Source: a virus
IMG/VR virus record: IMGVR_UViG_3300043449_002292
Location: 62,001-126,000 of that record
Strand: one strand, 5' to 3'
Length of the DNA: 64,000 nt
Positions 26,071-35,416 of the stretch are shown here, piece after piece. The notes under the pieces were generated by a model that made no database searches, was not told the origin of the DNA, and worked only from the letters and a program-made list of their open reading frames with translations. Position 1 is the stretch's first letter. Each line of letters begins with the position of its first letter. The position numbers and the translations under genes are program-made.

Positions 26071-29000
26071 TTATACGAACTCAACACCCGCGGGGGTGAT
26101 GATAAAGTCGACAGCGATGAACTCAACCGCGCGGGTTGGGACCACGATAATCCTACCGTTGAGCCTGCTGGCCTCTACGTCAGCCTGGGTGTTGTTGGTA
26201 TCATCGCAGATGATCCTGAACTGCTCAACTCCCGCCTGTGCCTTCACAAGGGAAAGCAGCGGGGTCGCACGATCGACGAATGTCTTCCTTGTCGTTGCAT
26301 CGTTGGGCTCGAAGAGAAGACCACGCGCGACGCCGAGAATGATCCTCTTGAGCTCCAGGAAGAGACGACGGACATTGACGCGATCGAAAGCTGACTTCGA
26401 GAGCTGCAGGGTCTTCTGTCCGAAGATGACGAACCCGCTACCCGGGAAGGTTGCGATCGGGTTGATCGAATTCTCGTAGAGGTAATCACGATCAGCTGCC
26501 GAGAGTCGAACCTCAACGTTGCCTACGAAATCGAGAGCAGCGCGGTTGAAGCCTGCGGGAGCATACCACGGGTAGGAGACCCTGTCACCGTATCCGATCG
26601 CTCCGAGCGCCGCCACCGATGCGGGCACCTTGACCTTACGGTTCGTCGTCGTATCATTCACAAAGACGTCCGGGAAGTAAGTCGCGACGTAGTTGCTGTT
26701 GATCGCGCGGGCGGTGAGAGCATCCGTCGTCTTCGTCACATTGGGCTTCGTTCCTGAATCCTCAAAGATTCGAACGTTCGCATCAGTGTAGGACGGCATG
26801 TCGAGGACATACATTCCAAGAGCGTAGCTTGGAAGTCGACGGGTGATGTAATCGGTAATCAGCGGCTCCTTGATTCCCGGCGTAGCGATCACGTTGACGT
26901 TGACCGTCAGCTTGTCTGTCATGAGCTTCGAGGCGACACGATATGAATTGATCGCGTTGTTGCTGAGGTTGTCACCCGCAGGATCGTATCCCAGACCCGA
27001 TCGAGCAAGCGGTTCGGATCCACCGACAGCCAGACCGCCCGTATCCGTCGACGTTGCGCGATCACCGAGGCGAGCCGCTGCAGCGTCGAGGACGTTGAGA
27101 CCGTCGAATCCACCGTAGAAGATCGTGGAGAACTTCGCATACTCGGAGAATTTGTTGAATGTGTTGACGGAGCCCGACAGAAGCGAGGCGAAAGTAAGCC
27201 TGCTCAGGGAGCTGTCGGTGATCCTATAGTCCACAGCATCCGGAACCCCGTTACGTATGTAAGCAGCCTCCTTCATGTGGGCCTCGATGGTTCCCGTTAC
27301 ATCGGAGAGCGTCTGATTGGAAAGGGCGACACGTGCCAGCGTGAACTTGTTGGCGTTGAAAGCATCAGCATCCGAGCCGGTCAGCAGCGCGTCGAGCTTC
27401 TGAATCCCCTGGAACTTTGAGTAAGCGAGAACCAGAGGGTTGAAGGCGTAACCAGCGTTCGCGTCCATGACCGAGTTCTCAATTTTACCCGAGACGGTTC
27501 CGGACGGGACGAGCTTCTCAAACTTCACACCCCAGTGCAGGCGGGAGTCTGGGATCTCGAGGATTCCCGGCGACCCGATGTATGATGAGCCGTCAACAGT
27601 TCCCCTCGTTGCCTTGAAGCGGAACGGAAGCGGTGGGACAATAGAGCCGGTCAGGCCCGTTGCGATCGAGCTGCTGCAGGCGAGGCGTGGTAGCACCCCT
27701 CCGCCAGAGCCGTAGGTCCTCGTTCCGATGATGAGGGCGCTCTGCGTATCCGTAAGGGTCTGGGTCGTGCGAACGACAGGAACACCGCGGAAACCGAAGG
27801 GCAGGGCGTTCGTTGGAACCGCGCCGGAATCAAGCTGGCTGGAAATCCGCACTCGAATTCGACGGCTCGCGTTCGGGAACTTACCGCTGATCAGCAGCCT
27901 CTGCTCCGACTCATCCGCAGCATCGAAGTTGAAGGTTACCTTACGATCTCCGATCTTCTTGGCAACGTAGTTCGTGCTGTTCGGATTGAGATCGCAGCCA
28001 GTGAAGCTCTCGAGAACCTTCGTCGATGTGTCGGTGTCGAAGAGATCACGAACCAGGACGTCGAACGTTCCGTATGGGTTCTTCGGATCCGTGGAGGCCT
28101 TCATGTTGACGATCGAGATCTTGAAGAGATCGTTGCCTGAGGAACCATCCGTGAGGGTCTCGAAGTGGAAGAGGTCATACTCAAAACCACCATACGGCTG
28201 CGAGATGATCGCTGGGGTCCGCGGGGTCGTGTAGCGGGTATCGTAACGTCCGAACTTCTGCAGGAAGAGGTCGTTTGAGCCTGAGGCGATCGCGATGCAG
28301 CTGTCACCGGTCGTATCGATGGGAGCAAGCTCGTCCTCAACCGGAAAATCGACGTAGAGCAGGTGCTGCTCGTCCTGGAACTTGCGGGGGTCCGTGTTGA
28401 GAACCTTTCCGAAGTAGTCCGTAGCGTTGGGGTCGAAGGACGCGGTCAGTATCCTGACGCCAGAGACCGAATCGGTCGTTCCGAACGTGGCACCCTGTGA
28501 TGAGGAGATTACGAACTTGAACTTCTTGTATGTTGTGGAGTTTGAATCGAGATCCGTCGAGGCGATGTCATCGAAAGCTGCTCCCGTCCCGCTCCACTGC
28601 GATGCCGCCCCGGTCATGTCAAGGACCATACCGCGGGCGCCGGTTGGGAAGAACAGCATACCACGAACGACGTTTATCGTGTCGTTCGAGGTTGGGTTGA
28701 AGCTCGGGTTATCGCTGAAAACCGGGAATCCACGCCACTCGGAGGGAGTTGACGTATCGGATGGCAGCTTGTGACGAGCAACGAGGAACTGCACCGCGCC
28801 AGTCTTACGAAGGTCGGTTGGGGGCTGGGCGACTGTTGAGCCGAGGACCTTGAAACCAGCGTTACGAACGGTTCCCTGTCCAGCTGTCGTGGAGAAATCA
28901 GAGGTGGTGGCATTCGCACCCGCGCCGAGGACGCGGATGAATGTGAGGGCACCCTTGTTCTTCAGCCACTCGTTCGCGGCGTAAGAGGCTGGACGATCCG

Positions 29001-29184
29001 GGTCGAGGCCACCGAAGCGTGCCTCGAAGTCCGAGAACGACGCGACGATGGTGGGCACGAAGGCAGGACCGGATGCGGCTGCACCGATGAGACCGCCAGG
29101 AACCCCAGTGGGCTGGGCTCCGGGTGCGGTGAGCTCAATCTCCTGCTCGAAAAATCCAGGAGAGCGAAATACCTGTTCCGACAT
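26071..29184 (-). CDS. Tail sheath protein, copy 2 (divergent paralogue)
   Basis: A 1037-residue paralogue of the adjacent sheath. The N-terminal segment GGLIGAAASGPAFVPTIVAS parallels GVIGTADQGTAFVPLTFANA. The C-terminal core repeats INPIA, FDRVNVRRLFLELKR, LLFEPND, AGVEQFRI, NTQADVEASRLNGRI and AVEFIAVDF. The two proteins align along almost their whole length but differ at most positions, so the duplication is old. It follows the neck gene at 29251-30516. Both are intact and in the same orientation. It may make a mixed sheath, a collar-proximal ring, or a sheath with altered surface domains; the sequence does not decide. Confidence 0.92.
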   Translation of the reverse strand: MSEQVFRSPGFFEQEIELTAPGAQPTGVPGGLIGAAASGPAFVPTIVASFSDFEARFGGLDPDRPASYAANEWLKNKGALTFIRVLGAGANATTSDFSTTAGQGTVRNAGFKVLGSTVAQPPTDLRKTGAVQFLVARHKLPSDTSTPSEWRGFPVFSDNPSFNPTSNDTINVVRGMLFFPTGARGMVLDMTGAASQWSGTGAAFDDIASTDLDSNSTTYKKFKFVISSSQGATFGTTDSVSGVRILTASFDPNATDYFGKVLNTDPRKFQDEQHLLYVDFPVEDELAPIDTTGDSCIAIASGSNDLFLQKFGRYDTRYTTPRTPAIISQPYGGFEYDLFHFETLTDGSSGNDLFKISIVNMKASTDPKNPYGTFDVLVRDLFDTDTSTKVLESFTGCDLNPNSTNYVAKKIGDRKVTFNFDAADESEQRLLISGKFPNASRRIRVRISSQLDSGAVPTNALPFGFRGVPVVRTTQTLTDTQSALIIGTRTYGSGGGVLPRLACSSSIATGLTGSIVPPLPFRFKATRGTVDGSSYIGSPGILEIPDSRLHWGVKFEKLVPSGTVSGKIENSVMDANAGYAFNPLVLAYSKFQGIQKLDALLTGSDADAFNANKFTLARVALSNQTLSDVTGTIEAHMKEAAYIRNGVPDAVDYRITDSSLSRLTFASLLSGSVNTFNKFSEYAKFSTIFYGGFDGLNVLDAAAARLGDRATSTDTGGLAVGGSEPLARSGLGYDPAGDNLSNNAINSYRVASKLMTDKLTVNVNVIATPGIKEPLITDYITRRLPSYALGMYVLDMPSYTDANVRIFEDSGTKPNVTKTTDALTARAINSNYVATYFPDVFVNDTTTNRKVKVPASVAALGAIGYGDRVSYPWYAPAGFNRAALDFVGNVEVRLSAADRDYLYENSINPIATFPGSGFVIFGQKTLQLSKSAFDRVNVRRLFLELKRIILGVARGLLFEPNDATTRKTFVDRATPLLSLVKAQAGVEQFRIICDDTNNTQADVEASRLNGRIIVVPTRAVEFIAVDFIITPAGVEFV

Positions 29185-29250
29185 CAGTTGCTCCTAATCT
29201 TAATGGGCTAATCAAAAGCTAAGTATGTCATAGGAGCGGAAACGACGCAG

Positions 29251-30516
29251 TCATTTTAAGTCCTTGTCGGACTTTGCGATTCTCCTGACGGTCGTGAGAA
29301 CTTCCTCTCCGTGGGCCGCAGAAACCCTCCTGACCCTCACGGTCACGTCCATGGGTTTACCCGTTATGGGATCCTCGGTGAGTCTCCTGGTGGTGCTGCG
29401 GGTTCGCAGCGAGGTAGATTCCATGCCTCCCACAGCCGTCGTCGGATTCTCCCGAATCCCGCTTCCGACCCGCTGGTTTCCACCCGCTGCGCGCTCAGCC
29501 TGACGATCCGTGCTTGTGCCGATGGAACCTTGAATCTCCGGCCCGTCGACGGTCGCGATGGGATCGAGGATCCTAGAATCGATCCGCATGTCGGCGAAGT
29601 TGCCCGGGGGCTCCGGATCGACCATGCCGTTGATTATTCCGAACGAGAACTGGGTCGCTGAGACTGTCCTCCTGATGCCGTTCGGAATTCCAGGTGATGA
29701 TGGCAGGACGATGAAGGCTGGGATGGAGGCCTTCAGGGTGTGCTTGATCGCGCGTTCATCATCGCTCATGTTGTCGAACGTGGTCTCGGACGAGACATCG
29801 GGGTCGAATGTGGCGTTGAACCAGTAACCCGAATCCGTCTCAAGGCGGTAAGATCTCGCGCGGACGTTGTGGTAACCGCTCAGTATCGTGGTCAGGATCT
29901 CGTTGCTATGCTGCATGAACTGCGTCCATAGGGTGATCTCGTAGCTTGCTGTGAAGAATTTCGGAACTGGGATGGAGATTGTCTCGTAAATTCCAGCACC
30001 GAGATTAGGCTCGAGAAGGCGACCACCTGCCATCCGCCCTGGTCGATCCAGACTGTCACGTCTGGAGCCGGTGGTTGGTGCTCCCACAGATTCCAGGCCG
30101 AGCGAGTTGATCACACGCTGGTAGATGGGATCGTCCTCGGACAGTCGACGCTTCACATCGATCGTGCCGATGTCACCCATCTCAATGATCTTCTGCGCTT
30201 CCTGCGCAACACCTGACCTCTGTATCGTGATCAGCGGAAGTATCAATGCGCCGTTCTTGTCCCGCAGCGGTTGCTTCCTGCGGGTGATCGCGAAACGCTC
30301 ACCTGTCGCGAAGATGATGGGAACCTTCTTCGTGGATCCATCCTTCTGCCTGTAGATGAGGGGCAGGTCCTTGTCGAAGAGGTTGAAGAGCGCGCGGTCG
30401 ACGTCCTCCAACCCGACGCTCGGGATGACCAGATCCTCGGGAACTGCCGAACCCTCGTAACCAAGATCGATCTTGTCGCGTCCGTAGCGCTTCCCAACAG
30501 CATACCTTGTGCTCAT
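29251..30516 (-). CDS. Neck / sheath-stabilising protein, T4 gp15-like
   Basis: A 421-residue protein directly upstream of the sheath genes. Its N-terminal part contains ALFNLFDKDLPLIYRQKDG, then KVPIIFATGERFAITRRKQP and LPLITIQRSG. This resembles the pattern of T4-type tail completion proteins, which begin by describing a small subunit fold binding the last sheath ring. A middle segment (VPKFFTASYEITLWTQFMQH, then EILTTILSGYHN) also fits. T4 gp15 is shorter (272 residues). The C-terminal 120 residues are polar and Arg-rich. The family is inferred from motif pattern and position in the neck block; overlap by 4 nt with the upstream gp14-like gene suggests coupling. Confidence 0.65.
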   Translation of the reverse strand: MSTRYAVGKRYGRDKIDLGYEGSAVPEDLVIPSVGLEDVDRALFNLFDKDLPLIYRQKDGSTKKVPIIFATGERFAITRRKQPLRDKNGALILPLITIQRSGVAQEAQKIIEMGDIGTIDVKRRLSEDDPIYQRVINSLGLESVGAPTTGSRRDSLDRPGRMAGGRLLEPNLGAGIYETISIPVPKFFTASYEITLWTQFMQHSNEILTTILSGYHNVRARSYRLETDSGYWFNATFDPDVSSETTFDNMSDDERAIKHTLKASIPAFIVLPSSPGIPNGIRRTVSATQFSFGIINGMVDPEPPGNFADMRIDSRILDPIATVDGPEIQGSIGTSTDRQAERAAGGNQRVGSGIRENPTTAVGGMESTSLRTRSTTRRLTEDPITGKPMDVTVRVRRVSAAHGEEVLTTVRRIAKSDKDLK

Positions 30517-31166
30517 TCGTCACCGTAGAATGATGAGTTGATCCCATCAGGAGAGACCTTCTTGGGTCCGGTGATGGGAGCATCGAGCTTACCGTCCGCC
30601 TGCAACTCGCGCCGGTCCGCCGTTGTGCCGAGCTCGTTCGTAGCCGCCCCTCGTTGCTGGACGAAGGTGTCCTGGGAAACCCGCTCCGTCTCGTATGTTG
30701 CCGCGGCGGGGCCCTGGAACGCCTTGTCGATGAGACCCTCGCGAGCCTGCTTACCCATCAACTTGTAACCCGTCACGTGCTCCACCTGCCCGAAGATCTT
30801 GCTGATCGTGATGACCTGGGTAATCTCGAAGAAAACTGCACCGTATGAGAAGAAATCTCCCATTTTTAAGCGAAGCCCCTTATCGACGAGGTCCTGAGAG
30901 TGTATCCTCACCTCAATCGCGTGGAACTTCTCACTGCCGAACTTGTTCGTCTTTACCTCGCCCGCCGACCACTCAACGAGAGCATCGATCTCGAGCGGCG
31001 CATCGAACACCTTCTCGGTCGACTCCTCGTAAACATCGTGAACCTGCGTGACATCGACACGGATCGGATAATAGAAGATCTTCTGGCCGATAACGTCCTT
31101 GATGATCTCCTTTGTGAGGTCGCTGATTAGATCAAGCTCACGGGGTGTGATGAAGAGCCGCGCCAT
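30513..31166 (-). CDS. Neck protein, T4 gp14-like
   Basis: A 217-residue protein with the pattern of gp14-type neck proteins. The N-terminal region covers DLTKEIIKDVIGQKIFYYPI and DVYEES. Then come KVFDAPLEIDALVEW, a beta-rich middle with RLKMGDFFSYGAVFFEITQV, and a polar C-terminus. gp14 in T4 joins the head to the tail collar. The gene lies between the gp13-like and gp15-like genes, the same order as T4 13-14-15, and its ends abut or overlap both neighbours. Confidence 0.7.
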   Translation of the reverse strand: MARLFITPRELDLISDLTKEIIKDVIGQKIFYYPIRVDVTQVHDVYEESTEKVFDAPLEIDALVEWSAGEVKTNKFGSEKFHAIEVRIHSQDLVDKGLRLKMGDFFSYGAVFFEITQVITISKIFGQVEHVTGYKLMGKQAREGLIDKAFQGPAAATYETERVSQDTFVQQRGAATNELGTTADRRELQADGKLDAPITGPKKVSPDGINSSFYGDE

Positions 31167-31169
31167 GCA

Positions 31170-32342
31170 TCACCCGATGGTGATCACGCGGCCCATAGGA
31201 ACCGGGATCGCCTTGAGTATCTTCTGTTGATTATCAATCTCGGAAGCTTTCGTCTCGATGAGCTTGTTGTATGTCATCGAGTCGAGCATCTCCTTCAGGT
31301 CCGTCCTCAGCTTTTCCTTCTCCTCCTTCCCGGCTGATTTCAGGTCGCCTCCATCAAGCTGGAGCTCGCCGCCCGGGATCGGAACCGATCCAAATTTTGA
31401 CCTGATCATACCGAGCAGCTCCTTGCAGAGCGCGAGGGTGTACTGCCTCACCCACTGACGTGCCATGGAGTTGACCCGTGAATACTGGAAATTACCGTAG
31501 GGAACGTTGGAGAGGTTCGAGACGCCGTTGATGGAGTTGTCGGTAAAAGCTGGTGTCAATGGGTTGGACTCAAAGCCCACGCGAACCCAAAGCTTCAACG
31601 GGTTCTCGGCGGTGGGGGTCGGAAAGATCCTAATCTTCGTGCCTGTCACCCTGTAGCTGTAGTTTGAGCGACGGACGCGGTTGGAGATGTTCATCTGCCC
31701 GCCGCGGAGGATATCCTCGAAGACTGGTAGGACGTAGAAGACGGTCTCCGGTGTGAACGACTCGAACGAGAACTCGTTGTTGAGGTAGTTGATCGCCGAA
31801 GTGGTATCGAAGAACCTGTATGCAGCCGAGGGATTGAAGTGCATGATCTCGAAGACACGCATCTTCCGATGCTCAGGGTTGAGGGATGAGCTGACGATAG
31901 GGGTGTTCGTTGCTGGATCCACGAGATCGGTGTAGAGATCGTAGTCCTGGACATTCTGGCGGAGCTGTATCGACCCAGAGACCGAGTTGTACGTTCCTCC
32001 GAGGCCTGCCTCCACAGCGTAGGGCTCCGCGAGACGTATGATGTAGTTCAGCGTGTCGCGTGGAAACTTCTGGGTCGCGCTATCGAGGCTGCTCGTCTGC
32101 ATTCCAAGCAGCGAGAGCAGCTGGCTCTTCGCCTGGTACTGGTTGACGATCGAGCCGTACTCAAGGAATGCCTCCTCGAAGCAAGCCCAGATCTGCTTCC
32201 TGGTGAGCTCGACCGAGAGTATATCATCCCCGAGCCGTCGCTTCACGAAGGTGATCATCGCGTCCGCCTCGGTCTGAAAGTTCGAGTCGGAATCGAAGAA
32301 GCCGAATGGTGTCGGACTTAGTGTGCTGGTAAACGATGACAT
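31170..32342 (-). CDS. Neck protein, T4 gp13-like
   Basis: A 390-residue protein. It contains a helical N-terminal part (MITFVKRRLGDDILSVELTR, then WACFEEAFLEYGSIV) and a beta-rich core (KMRVFEIMHFNPSAAYRFF). Near the C-terminus is the segment YTLALCKELLGMIRSKFGS, followed by PIPGGELQLDGGDLKSAGKE. That last segment is the clearest gp13-family feature I recognise in T4-related phages. It is preceded by an 11-bp hairpin at 32366-32392. Together with the next two genes it forms the head-tail joining block. Confidence 0.75.
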   Translation of the reverse strand: MSSFTSTLSPTPFGFFDSDSNFQTEADAMITFVKRRLGDDILSVELTRKQIWACFEEAFLEYGSIVNQYQAKSQLLSLLGMQTSSLDSATQKFPRDTLNYIIRLAEPYAVEAGLGGTYNSVSGSIQLRQNVQDYDLYTDLVDPATNTPIVSSSLNPEHRKMRVFEIMHFNPSAAYRFFDTTSAINYLNNEFSFESFTPETVFYVLPVFEDILRGGQMNISNRVRRSNYSYRVTGTKIRIFPTPTAENPLKLWVRVGFESNPLTPAFTDNSINGVSNLSNVPYGNFQYSRVNSMARQWVRQYTLALCKELLGMIRSKFGSVPIPGGELQLDGGDLKSAGKEEKEKLRTDLKEMLDSMTYNKLIETKASEIDNQQKILKAIPVPMGRVITIG

Positions 32343-32365
32343 CGCTCTTCCCCAGCCCTAAATAG

Positions 32366-32392
32366 GAACGAGCAGGGAACACCTGCTCGTTC
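32366..32392 (-). other. Perfect 11-bp hairpin before the neck block
   Basis: A perfect inverted repeat GAACGAGCAGG/CCTGCTCGTTC with a 5-nt loop lies between the stop of the 402-residue gene (32415) and the gp13-like start (32342). The minus strand lacks a proper T run after the stem (CTATTTAGGG). It may therefore be a weak terminator, an mRNA-stabilising or processing structure, or a protein site. On the plus strand the following bases are also only moderately T-rich. Confidence 0.6.
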
Positions 32393-32414
32393 TCTAATCA
32401 ATTGTTTTTCGATC

Positions 32415-33623
32415 TCAGACGAAGGAGGAAATCAGCATCCGACGACCACCACGATTCATACTGTCCATCAGGTGATGGGCTGCCGAGAACTGATACATCT
32501 CAACGGCGAGCTTACGCATCTCGCTCTCATACAGGGCGGCCCTTCGAGCACGTATCCTGGACTCCGACATCGTCTTCGCACCTGCTGGCGCAGCAGGACG
32601 AATCGCAGCTGCCGCCCCAGCGGTCGCTGCCGACGCTTTAGCAAGGCCACGGGAGGCTGCGTCCAGGGCGTTCGCGATCATGGTGCGAACAGCATTAGCG
32701 GCTTTACCTGCAAGACCGATAAGAAAATCTATGAAGGATATGAAAGCCATTCCCGTCATGATAGCGCCCACACCGACCGCAGTCAAGAGAGTTTCCACTG
32801 CAGCCACAGCACTTTTGAGCGTGTTCTTTATGAAGTTTAGAACCTCCTGAAGACCTGCTTTCATGGCACTTTGAACGTTGGTTACAAAGTTTGCCCATGC
32901 CGTGCCCATGGCGTCCTTAAAAATTTTCAGGTTGCAGTCTGTCGCAAACTTCTGTTTCGCCCGAAGCTGATCATTTATCAATGTGCTAAGAGCAGAGAAC
33001 GTTCCTGCGAGGGCCTCAATCGCTCCCTCGGACAATCCTGCGGTGAACGCGGCGCCCGCCATGCGAGCGGCAGTCTGGAGAGCGCCCGTGAGTCCACCCT
33101 GTCCGCCAGCCGTGCGTAAACTGCTCGCCATCTTGGAGAAGGTGCTGGCAGTCGCTTCCTGTATTCTCTCGGTTGCGATCAGCTCTGCTGTCACAGCTCC
33201 CACCCTTCCTGCCAGTCCGACCGCGGCGAGGGCGTCGGGTAGACTCTTCACAAAAACTTCGATTCTACAGGCGTCGTCCACACCTGGACGGCCCGGGACG
33301 TCAGGGCTCGGAGGGGCACCGCCACCGCCAGCCGCAGCGGGCTTATTCTTCAGCTGGGCAGCGACAGCCATGATGGCCGTGGCAGCCTTCGATCCGGCGG
33401 CAACGGGCTTCAGCGGCTGACCTAGCTTCGCTGTCTGAACCGCGTTGGTGCTGATATCGGCGCTGTAGCTGTAGGTGGCATCCTGCCACGTGACCACGTT
33501 ACCGGCGACCTTCACATTCTTTGCCTCCGCAGCTTGAGCAGCAGTGGAAGCCTGCTCCATGAGGTATGATCTCCTCATCTCCTGGTTGACGATGGCACGA
33601 AGCTGTGACTCAGTTATCCTCAT
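32415..33623 (-). CDS. Ala-rich protein with capsid-targeting-like leader, probable internal virion protein
   Basis: This 402-residue protein is not a known family. The first 25 residues (ITESQLRAIVNQEMRRSYLM) form an amphipathic leader shared in style with three other phage proteins, followed by L-M-E, a candidate gp21 protease site. The rest is alanine-rich and helical. Hydrophobic stretches (for example VGAIMTGMAFISFIDFLIGL around residues 290-310) could insert into membrane. A proline-rich linker lies near residue 105. Located between the nucleotidyltransferase module and the neck block. A protein packaged with the DNA and delivered into the host or its membrane would explain both leader and hydrophobic helices; this is a hypothesis. 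Confidence 0.75.
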   Translation of the reverse strand: MRITESQLRAIVNQEMRRSYLMEQASTAAQAAEAKNVKVAGNVVTWQDATYSYSADISTNAVQTAKLGQPLKPVAAGSKAATAIMAVAAQLKNKPAAAGGGGAPPSPDVPGRPGVDDACRIEVFVKSLPDALAAVGLAGRVGAVTAELIATERIQEATASTFSKMASSLRTAGGQGGLTGALQTAARMAGAAFTAGLSEGAIEALAGTFSALSTLINDQLRAKQKFATDCNLKIFKDAMGTAWANFVTNVQSAMKAGLQEVLNFIKNTLKSAVAAVETLLTAVGVGAIMTGMAFISFIDFLIGLAGKAANAVRTMIANALDAASRGLAKASAATAGAAAAIRPAAPAGAKTMSESRIRARRAALYESEMRKLAVEMYQFSAAHHLMDSMNRGGRRMLISSFV

Positions 33624-33639
33624 TTTATCTCCTAAAATC

Positions 33640-35412
33640 TTATCTATCTACGAGAATATGCTCAAGCAGCGATTTTAGCAGGATTCTCCTGCCATCTTGG
33701 ATATCACCGCGTTCCCCTTTAACTATTCCCCAGTACATGTTTTTCATCTCCTGGTTCAGGTTTTTTGGAACGTAGCTATCGAATGATGACTTATCACCAG
33801 CCGCGATGAATCCACGCATCATGGTTCCTGAGATCTGCGTGGTTTCCGACCTTGGAACTGCGACCTGCTGGAACTTCTCCAGCACGGCAGGATCTTTGAT
33901 CGTGCTCCTCATCTTGGCAGGGGAGTACTTGACTTTCGCATCCTCAACATCGGAGTAGAAGATGAAGCGACTGACGATGCCCTTCAGGTCTCGCATCTTG
34001 TTCACCGCAATATCGAGCGGTGACTCCTGGCTGATGATGAGCGTCGCGTTTGGAAAGTCCTTGTGAAACTGTGGCTCCAGCACCGACTTCCAGGCATCGA
34101 TCATGACACCGGCTGGCAGCTCATCCCTTCCTGCGATCGATGTGATGATGAGAGCCTCGTCGCACTCACTCGCGACCCGACCGATCATCTTCCAGTGACC
34201 GTCATGAACCGGTTTACCCGCGAGGACGAAGATACCGACAGTGATCCCATTCCTGTCACCGATCTCGACTCGCTTCATGATCCTCGTCTTCGTTGTCAGG
34301 AACAGGTCCTCCTGCCGCTGTATCAGCTCCTTCTTCCGGTGGAAGAGACGACCCAGCCTGTTCGAGATCGCCGCATCGAAGTAGCACTCGTTATGGATCC
34401 GCTCCAGCAAATCGTTCATCTCGGACTCCTTGATGTTACGATTCTGGGCTGGAGCAAACTCAGCGACAATCTCATCCGCGATGGTGATGATCGAACTCCA
34501 GTAGGCCTGCTCGATCGGAGGCGTTTCCCGGAACTTATCTTTCACAGCTCCGCGGGTGGTCTCATCATGTTGGTCGGGGTTTAGGGCCTTGTAAAGAGCC
34601 CTCGTGGTCGATGTCCTCATCACGACGCCCTCGGCTGGGGACAGATCCGTCTCCGTCGAGAGAGAGGTCTTGAACTCCGAGAACACCTTGTAGATCACAT
34701 CGATGATACGAAGGGGACGATCCGGTGAGCGATCGTTGTATGCATCGTTGAGTGAGCTGAACACTTCATTGAAACGACGCTCGATCGCCTTGTTCCTGAT
34801 GCCCGCCCTGAAATCATTGATGCTGGAGAGCTTCCCGTCGAACATCACTGGATACGTTTTCACCCCTAGCAGCCGAGCGTATCGCTCCAGCATGTCATCA
34901 TCATCGACAGGTGTCATGTTGCTGACGAGATGGGTTCCAGTGAGCTTGTAGTGGCATGGTCCGAAGAGCGTCAGGAAGATCCCATGCTTCTGGGGGTAAT
35001 CACGGGTGATTGTCGCCTTGCGTTGCACGAACTCGAGGAAGAACTCGGTTCCCTGTGGAATCTCCGCGGTCTGATGATGCATCCGCTCAAGCAGGGAATG
35101 AACGAGAGCATACTGCGCCGTTCCCGCCGAGTGCGCTCGGATCTCCTCCTCACGCTTTCCGAGTCCACGAATCTCACTTGGAAAGATCAGGTTACCCCTG
35201 TAGGCAACGTGCCAGTTCTTCGCGTAATCGTTCGGATCGAACTCGTTGTTGCGACGGATGAGGGTAAGCTTCGTTCCGTCGATCTTCTCAACTATCCTGA
35301 CGTTATCATCGAGAAACTGCCTTGCCTTGCGACGATCATTCTCACGCTCGCGTGGGGTAGCATCATCGCGGATCATGACCTTCCTAAGGTCCTTGATGGA
35401 GATGTCGGCCAT
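33640..35412 (-). CDS. RNA-ligase-like nucleotidyltransferase fused to NMNAT-type adenylyltransferase
   Basis: A 590-residue two-domain enzyme. Residues 1-300 carry ligase-superfamily motifs. Motif I is EKIDGTKL with nucleophile Lys 43. The motif III region is FFLEFVQ through KHGIFLTLF (125-150), motif IV is AEGVVMR (260-266), and motif V is LYKALN with Lys 275. Residues 388-560 form an HxGH-type nucleotidyltransferase. HDGH at 403-406 follows FVLAGKPV, and ISGTMMR at 527-533 is followed by AAGDKSSFDSYVP, as in NMN or related adenylyltransferases. A helical linker separates them. Both domains keep their catalytic residues, so the protein could both make and use adenylylated intermediates. Likely themes are RNA or tRNA repair and NAD metabolism; the substrate is unknown. 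It lies 4 nt after a Pol-beta-fold NTase gene. A good GGAGAT precedes the next gene. Confidence 0.85.
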   Translation of the reverse strand: MADISIKDLRKVMIRDDATPRERENDRRKARQFLDDNVRIVEKIDGTKLTLIRRNNEFDPNDYAKNWHVAYRGNLIFPSEIRGLGKREEEIRAHSAGTAQYALVHSLLERMHHQTAEIPQGTEFFLEFVQRKATITRDYPQKHGIFLTLFGPCHYKLTGTHLVSNMTPVDDDDMLERYARLLGVKTYPVMFDGKLSSINDFRAGIRNKAIERRFNEVFSSLNDAYNDRSPDRPLRIIDVIYKVFSEFKTSLSTETDLSPAEGVVMRTSTTRALYKALNPDQHDETTRGAVKDKFRETPPIEQAYWSSIITIADEIVAEFAPAQNRNIKESEMNDLLERIHNECYFDAAISNRLGRLFHRKKELIQRQEDLFLTTKTRIMKRVEIGDRNGITVGIFVLAGKPVHDGHWKMIGRVASECDEALIITSIAGRDELPAGVMIDAWKSVLEPQFHKDFPNATLIISQESPLDIAVNKMRDLKGIVSRFIFYSDVEDAKVKYSPAKMRSTIKDPAVLEKFQQVAVPRSETTQISGTMMRGFIAAGDKSSFDSYVPKNLNQEMKNMYWGIVKGERGDIQDGRRILLKSLLEHILVDR

Positions 35413-35416
35413 CAGA

